Of a stretch of DNA of 10,739 nt, positions 7,386 to 10,739 are shown in pieces. The DNA lies in the NCBI GenBank assembly GCA_025765595.1, contig JAIVFH010000672.1, positions 1-10,739 on the forward strand, read 5' to 3'. Source of the stretch: Obelidium mucronatum (Eukaryota > Chytridiomycota > Chytridiomycetes > Chytridiales > Chytriomycetaceae). Every line of letters starts with the position of its first letter. The first letter of the stretch is position 1. A model generated the notes under the pieces. That model saw only the letters and a program-made list of their open reading frames with translations, made no database searches and was not told where the DNA came from. A program made the translations under genes and the position numbers.

Positions 7386-7964
7386 TAATCCTTTATTTAT
7401 TATACTAGGAGTAGTATTTGTAGCAGTGCTGTGAACTGTAGTAGCCTTGGGATCTGTAGTGGCCTTGGAAGCAGAACTGGTCAAAGTCTTGGGGGAAACA
7501 GATGGGGGACCAGAAGCAGTCTTGCCAGCACCAGGAGTAGTCTTAGCAGAACCAGGAGGAGCTGGAGAAGGATTAGCCTTTGAAGAACTTGGAGAAGTAT
7601 GAGCAGGAATCATGGAATCGGAAGAAGAACCAGCTTGCTTAGTTGGTGTTCCTATCACATAATTAAATTAAATATTTGTAATTCAATCAAAAAAATGAAA
7701 CTATAAATACCCAAACCAATTGGATCATCAGATCCCAAGAGTGGAAATGAAATTTTAGACTTGATGGCTCTTCTAGGCTTGTTTTCTGCAGCAGAGCCTG
7801 GAAGCTGGCTGATAGGAGGAATATCAGGTTCACTATCAGACCTAACCTCATTAGCAGCCTGTTGTCTTGCGGCACGAGCAGTAGCCTTCTTGGCAATCTT
7901 GGTTGCATTGGTGTCTGCAGGAGTAGGAGCAAAAACAACATGGTACTTGTTGTTTGAAACTTTT
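7368..7964 (-). CDS. Ser/Thr/Pro/Ala-rich disordered protein, two visible exons, 5' end missing
   Basis: Exon 7964-7711 joins exon 7651-7368 across an intron of 59 nt (7652-7710, GTATTT...GATAG), giving DDPIGL-G-TPTKQAGSSS in frame. The first visible exon has a basic, Ala-rich stretch (KIAKKATARAARQQAANEV), then SDSEPDIPPISQLPGS and KPRRAIKSK. The second is almost wholly Ser, Thr, Pro, Ala, Gly and Lys, ending NKGLLKEIA. There is no ATG at the head: the frame opens at a TTG, and TTTTGGCTAG just upstream looks like a splice acceptor with a CTAAC-like branch site at about 8000. The first exon therefore lay upstream, where repeat cluster D now sits. It is tail to tail with the acidic plus-strand gene. 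Its segment SPKTLTSSASKATT resembles SPKSTTSGSKATT at the start of that gene. Function unknown. Confidence 0.55.
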
Positions 7965-8027
7965 CTAGCCAAAAGATAAAAAAATAATAAAAAGGGTTAG
8001 ATTATTAGAACATTAAAGGGCTGTAAT

Positions 8028-8250
8028 TGTGCTCCTAATTGCGCTCCGAATCGGCTCCTAATAGCACTCCGAATCGTGCTCCTAATCGCGCTCCGAATCG
8101 GCTCCTAATAGTGCTCCTAATCGCGCTCCTAATCGCGCTCCTAATAGCGTTCCGAATCGGAAGCGAATTGGAAGCGAATTGGAAGCGAGTCGGGAGCAAA
8201 TCGGAGAGCGAATTGGAGCGCTATTAGGAAGTCTAATTGGGTGCAATTAG
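8028..8250. repeat. Short-motif repeat cluster D, foldback arrangement
   Basis: The left half is a run of 11-13 nt units on the plus strand (GCTCCTAATCGC, GCTCCGAATCG, GCTCCTAATAG). Near 8148-8165 the orientation flips at CGTTCCGAATCGGAAGCG. The right half carries the complementary sense (GGAAGCGAATTG, GGAGCAAATCG, GGAGCGCTATTAGG). The whole could fold into one long imperfect hairpin. It separates the missing 5' ends of the two genes on either side. The plus-strand ORF through it is a repetitive translation and was discarded. Confidence 0.8.
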
Positions 8251-9578
8251 TAGTGTTTGTTGCTTGTCATTTACTGACAGACTATTCCTTAGATGTAAAA
8301 TGTATACTCTGCAGAATGCATACCATTCAGCATTTCCTTCTGTTTCATCAGATATTGAACAGTATTCAGGGATTCCCTCAGCTGCATCATCATCTATTTT
8401 CAAGCGGGCGTATTACTTGTACCAGATGCTTCTACTGCAAGAGTACATTCAGGATCCAGCTCTATCAGAGGCACTTCAAGCAGCTCAAGAAGAATTTGAT
8501 TACTCCTGCTTCCAACCATCTTGGGGGGAGAAGGGCTGACGGTTGTTTCCATATTCCCTACATCTTGGAGAATACTCAAGCAATCAAGTGTCTGATAATG
8601 TAGAAGATTTGCGGTTGGCAATGAAGGAATATGTGGAGTGGATGAATGCGCACTTTGCAGTAAAATGGAAGCATTCATTGGAGAATGTCATGTTGTTGAT
8701 AGCAAAGGCCAGGAGTATAATGGGGCTGTGATGGATGGAAAAGTGATGGGGCACTTGCTGTGCAGAGTGATTGGATGCAATTTGGACATCAGTGGGATCA
8801 ATATAAAATTATGTATCAATCATGCAGGATTGAAGGGGAAATGCATCATTTCAGGATGTGCGAATCAAAAACGAGAACGTGAGAACTCTTTTGATTACCA
8901 ACCGCTGTCGTGCAAGGAAGCAGAACATATGGAGGCGGTGCGAAAATTCTTCTCAGACGCATCAACAACAAGTGAGAAAACTGCAAAGAAGTATGGAGGA
9001 AAGACACAAGTGTCAGTGGGCATGTGAAGGATGATGATGAAAGGAATTATGAGGAGTTTGGGTTCTGTTACAGCCCATTTGACAGATTCCTGCCAGGGGT
9101 GTTCCTGGTTGTGTGGAGCTGTGGGCACATTATGGACATTGGGAAGATGTACTCGTTTGAGTCCAACAAGTTTATCACAGGATTTCTTTGTCAAATATTC
9201 ATGAGGCTGGATGAGTATCCTACATTCATGTTTTATGACAAAGCATGTTTTTTGTCAGGACTTTGAAAAACGGTGCTCAGCAAAGCAAGCTGCTCCACAA
9301 GTAAGGATGTATTTGCTGTGATAGAATCTAACTTCTGTGCTTAGGATGGATGCTATACCAAAAAATCATCTGGGTTGTATAGTCGTCGAGACAGATGCTG
9401 CATGGAAAATTGTGACGCTAGGTCTTTTGCTAGGCTATACCAAGGAAACAAGCCTTTATTCAACACATCAGCAGCAGAACAGTGTGCTGGATGGTTTGAA
9501 AAAATGACACATTTTGCGATATTTGGACCCTCTTCAGGCAGACTTTTTTTTGTTCAGCATGGTGGACATGAGAAATGA
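8237..9578 (+). pseudogene. CxC6-like cysteine-cluster protein associated with KDZ transposons, broken
   Basis: CxC cysteine-cluster proteins accompany KDZ transposons in mushroom genomes; they are thought to bind zinc and perhaps DNA. Coding runs 8237-8650 in one frame (RAYYLYQMLLLQEYI, SLHLGEYSSNQVSDNVEDL) with an in-frame TGA at 8537-8539. It shifts near 8640-8655 to the cysteine cluster (DECALCSKM, DGKVMGHLLCRVIGCNLD, KLCINHAGLKGKC, ISGCANQKR, LSCKEAEHMEA), shifts again near 9000-9024 to SCGHIMDIGKMYSFES and PTFMFYDKAC, then once more at the T run 9248-9253. An intron at 9301-9344 (GTAAGG...GCTTAG, with CTAAC inside) leads to RRDRCCMENCDA and PLFNTSAAEQCAGWF, ending 9578. The order DGxxxGH-C-C-CxxH-C-C, then the (F/Y)D-x2-C motif, then FNxSAAEQ, fits the family as I know it. 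The upstream CxC5-type part is missing at cluster D. No KDZ transposase is in the window. Confidence 0.7.
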
Positions 9579-9780
9579 GCAACTTAGCAAATGTTAGTCA
9601 CCAGAGGGTTATTTTTAAAAATTGATAAATTTTTATGATTAATTTTAACTATAATATCATAAAATTCTGAAATTTAATTTTGTATTTTTGCAATTTATTT
9701 GAACTTTTTCAGATGGTTTGTAATTTTTGGGAATTTTTTTAGAGTGTTTTGCAGTTGACAGTTATTTTCATAGGATGTTA
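9579..9780. other. AT-rich spacer
   Basis: About 200 nt of AT-rich sequence with long T runs follows the stop of the CxC6-like gene. I see no gene, repeat or clear terminator signal in it. Confidence 0.5.
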
Positions 9781-10070
9781 AGTCCTAGTCGGTCGTCCTA
9801 ATCGGACTGAGTAGCTCCTAATAGGACAATGCTCAAATAGCAGGAAAAAGTAGTTTCCTCCTAATGAGAAGAAGTAGTTTCCTCCTAATGAGAAGTGATT
9901 AGGACTCCATTAGGAGGCGGCTAGGAGCGCCAATAGCCCTATTGGCCATTCCGAACCGACCCCGATTCGGGGTTGCTCCTATTCGGAGCCGAATCAGACC
10001 CTAGTCGGACTCCGAATCGTTTCCCGAATCGGAGTCCGAATTGCACGTGCCGCTCGCTATAGTACGTGGG
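9781..10070 (-). repeat. Short-motif palindromic repeat cluster B, with outer inverted-repeat arm
   Basis: Read on the minus strand from 10070 this begins CCCACGTACTATAGCGAGCG, the counterpart of 47-66. The match continues through GATTCGGAGTCCGACTAGGG to about 9980. Further in are hairpins such as GCCAATAG/CTATTGGC (9929-9946), CCCCGATTCGGGG (about 9960-9972) and GACTCCGA/TCGGAGTC arms (about 10008-10036). A perfect 24-bp tandem duplication lies at 9848-9895. Flanks just outside the two arms do not show an obvious target-site duplication. Confidence 0.75.
9848..9895. repeat. Perfect 24-bp tandem duplication
   Basis: Units 9848-9871 and 9872-9895 are identical, each beginning AAGTAGTTTCCTCC and ending TAATGAGAAG. 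They sit inside cluster B and include one CTCCTAAT motif each. Confidence 0.9.
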
Positions 10071-10167
10071 CTAGACCAGCCTCTGAACCCCATCTTTGCG
10101 TTTTTTGCAAATTGCAAACATGAGGCGTTGGCGCAGCATGGTAGAACACCAGCCCCAATGTGGGATT

Positions 10168-10739
10168 CTAAGAAATAAACAGCCGGTATGCAGAATGGAT
10201 CTGGGATGGCGGTAGTCCTTGCAGCAGCATTTGTCTCAGGACTTTGTGAGGCTCATCGGGAGGATAGAGGGTCGAAAATCCGCGTTTCAAGCCTTTGAAT
10301 ATAGAATCTCGAGTGTCCTTGACCTTTTGATAGTAGGATTCCTTTTCTGCCTCCAGCACCAATGTGTCCTTATGCACTTCTTGTTGAGAGCGTTTTTACA
10401 GAGCTGAAGGTGTTGCTGCGTCGGGGTTGGACCATCAAAACTAGTGGGCCGTTTTCGAGACTTTCGAGTACTTGGTGGATTCATTTCTGGCTCTCCAGGA
10501 TCCCCATCGTTGTCACCATCCAGCACAATCACCGGAATTGTGTCAGGATCAACAGCGCCAGCAACCTCATCCGCCAATTCAATGTCAGAATCATCGGAAT
10601 CCAAGAATATGGGCGGATTTTGGGTGCATTCTGGTTCAGACTCGTTGCTGTTTGCTAGATGGCTATCTTCCATCCTAGCGATTCTATCAGCCAAAGAGAT
10701 GCAGCCGCGGGAAACAGTGGTAGTGGTGGCGGCACAGAG
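10168..10739 (-). pseudogene. Acidic N-terminus plus coiled-coil-like C-terminus, frameshifted, partial
   Basis: The minus frame is open from the window edge. The first ATG is at 10673 (MEDSHLANSNESEPE), and earlier residues up to the edge could also be coding. An acidic segment (LDSDDSDIELADEV, VLDGDNDGDPGEPE) is followed by a basic STRKSRKRP patch and TPTQQHLQLCK. At the A5 run (plus 10393-10397) the frame must change by one base to continue as SQQEVHKDTLVLEAEKESYY, KVKDTRDSIFKGLKRGF and LRQMLLQGLPPSQIHSAYRL, ending at TAG 10168. The charged, heptad-like character of the second part suggests a helix or coiled coil. The continuity of sense across the shift makes a one-base indel the simplest explanation. 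I do not recognise the family; a mobile-element accessory protein is possible. It ends about 100 nt from cluster B. Confidence 0.5.

Noticed and set aside
8039..8227. 62-codon plus-strand ORF with PNRAPNR and LLIALLIA repeats, superficially a membrane peptide
   Set aside because: It is a direct translation of the repeat cluster; the product changes character exactly where the repeat register changes.
8400..8678. Minus-strand ORF of 92 codons
   Set aside because: It lies antisense to the better supported CxC6-like coding frame, and no motif is recognisable in it.
10110..10185. tRNA-like A box (TTGGCGCAGCATGGTAGAAC) on the plus strand, possible tRNA or SINE head
   Set aside because: The D stem does not pair well, the would-be anticodon stem (CACCA against TGTGG) fails, and there is no GGTTCRA B box within the next 60 nt.

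Overview
The window reads as transposon-rich nuclear DNA from a filamentous basidiomycete, most likely an agaricomycete. The coding pieces are split by short introns of about 44-88 nt with GT...AG ends. They include a BED-finger hAT transposase and a cysteine-cluster protein of the kind that accompanies KDZ (Kyakuja-Dileera-Zisupton) transposons in mushrooms. I see no intact housekeeping gene, no rRNA and no convincing tRNA. Species assignment is not possible by eye.

Layout: four clusters of one short-motif, palindrome-rich repeat (units such as CTCCGAATCGG and CTCCTAATCGC) punctuate the window at about 47-310, 5088-5375, 8028-8250 and 9781-10070. They separate it into gene blocks. The first and last clusters carry an inverted copy of the same sequence of about 90 bp (47-139 against 9980-10070), so the roughly 10 kb between them could be one large composite or nested element. 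A related end module lies in the 5088 cluster.

Block 1 (310-2160) has no gene. It holds a 33-nt G run, a (TATTG)n array enclosed by a perfect 15-bp inverted repeat, three near-palindromic GTGCAC-centred repeats, a TCATTACAAG minisatellite and about 180 bp of (TTTTTATTTT)n. Block 2 (2253-4733, minus) is a decayed hAT transposase whose introns can still be traced. A GC-rich, ACCCG-repeat stretch upstream of it (4800-4920) looks like an hAT subterminal region.

Block 3 (5450-7972) holds two converging genes that I do not recognise. The plus gene is an acidic, Lys/Pro-repeat protein with introns, and the minus gene is a Ser/Thr/Pro/Ala-rich protein. They share a homologous low-complexity segment and meet tail to tail. 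An orphan minus-strand coding fragment overlaps the start of the plus gene. Block 4 (8237-9578, plus) is a CxC6-like, KDZ-associated gene, truncated at its 5' end by a repeat cluster and broken by one stop and about three frameshifts. Block 5 (10168-10739, minus) is a frameshifted acidic/coiled-coil ORF that runs off the window.

Most of the protein-coding content is mobile-element debris. The least explained parts are the punctuating repeat family and the unidentified convergent gene pair.
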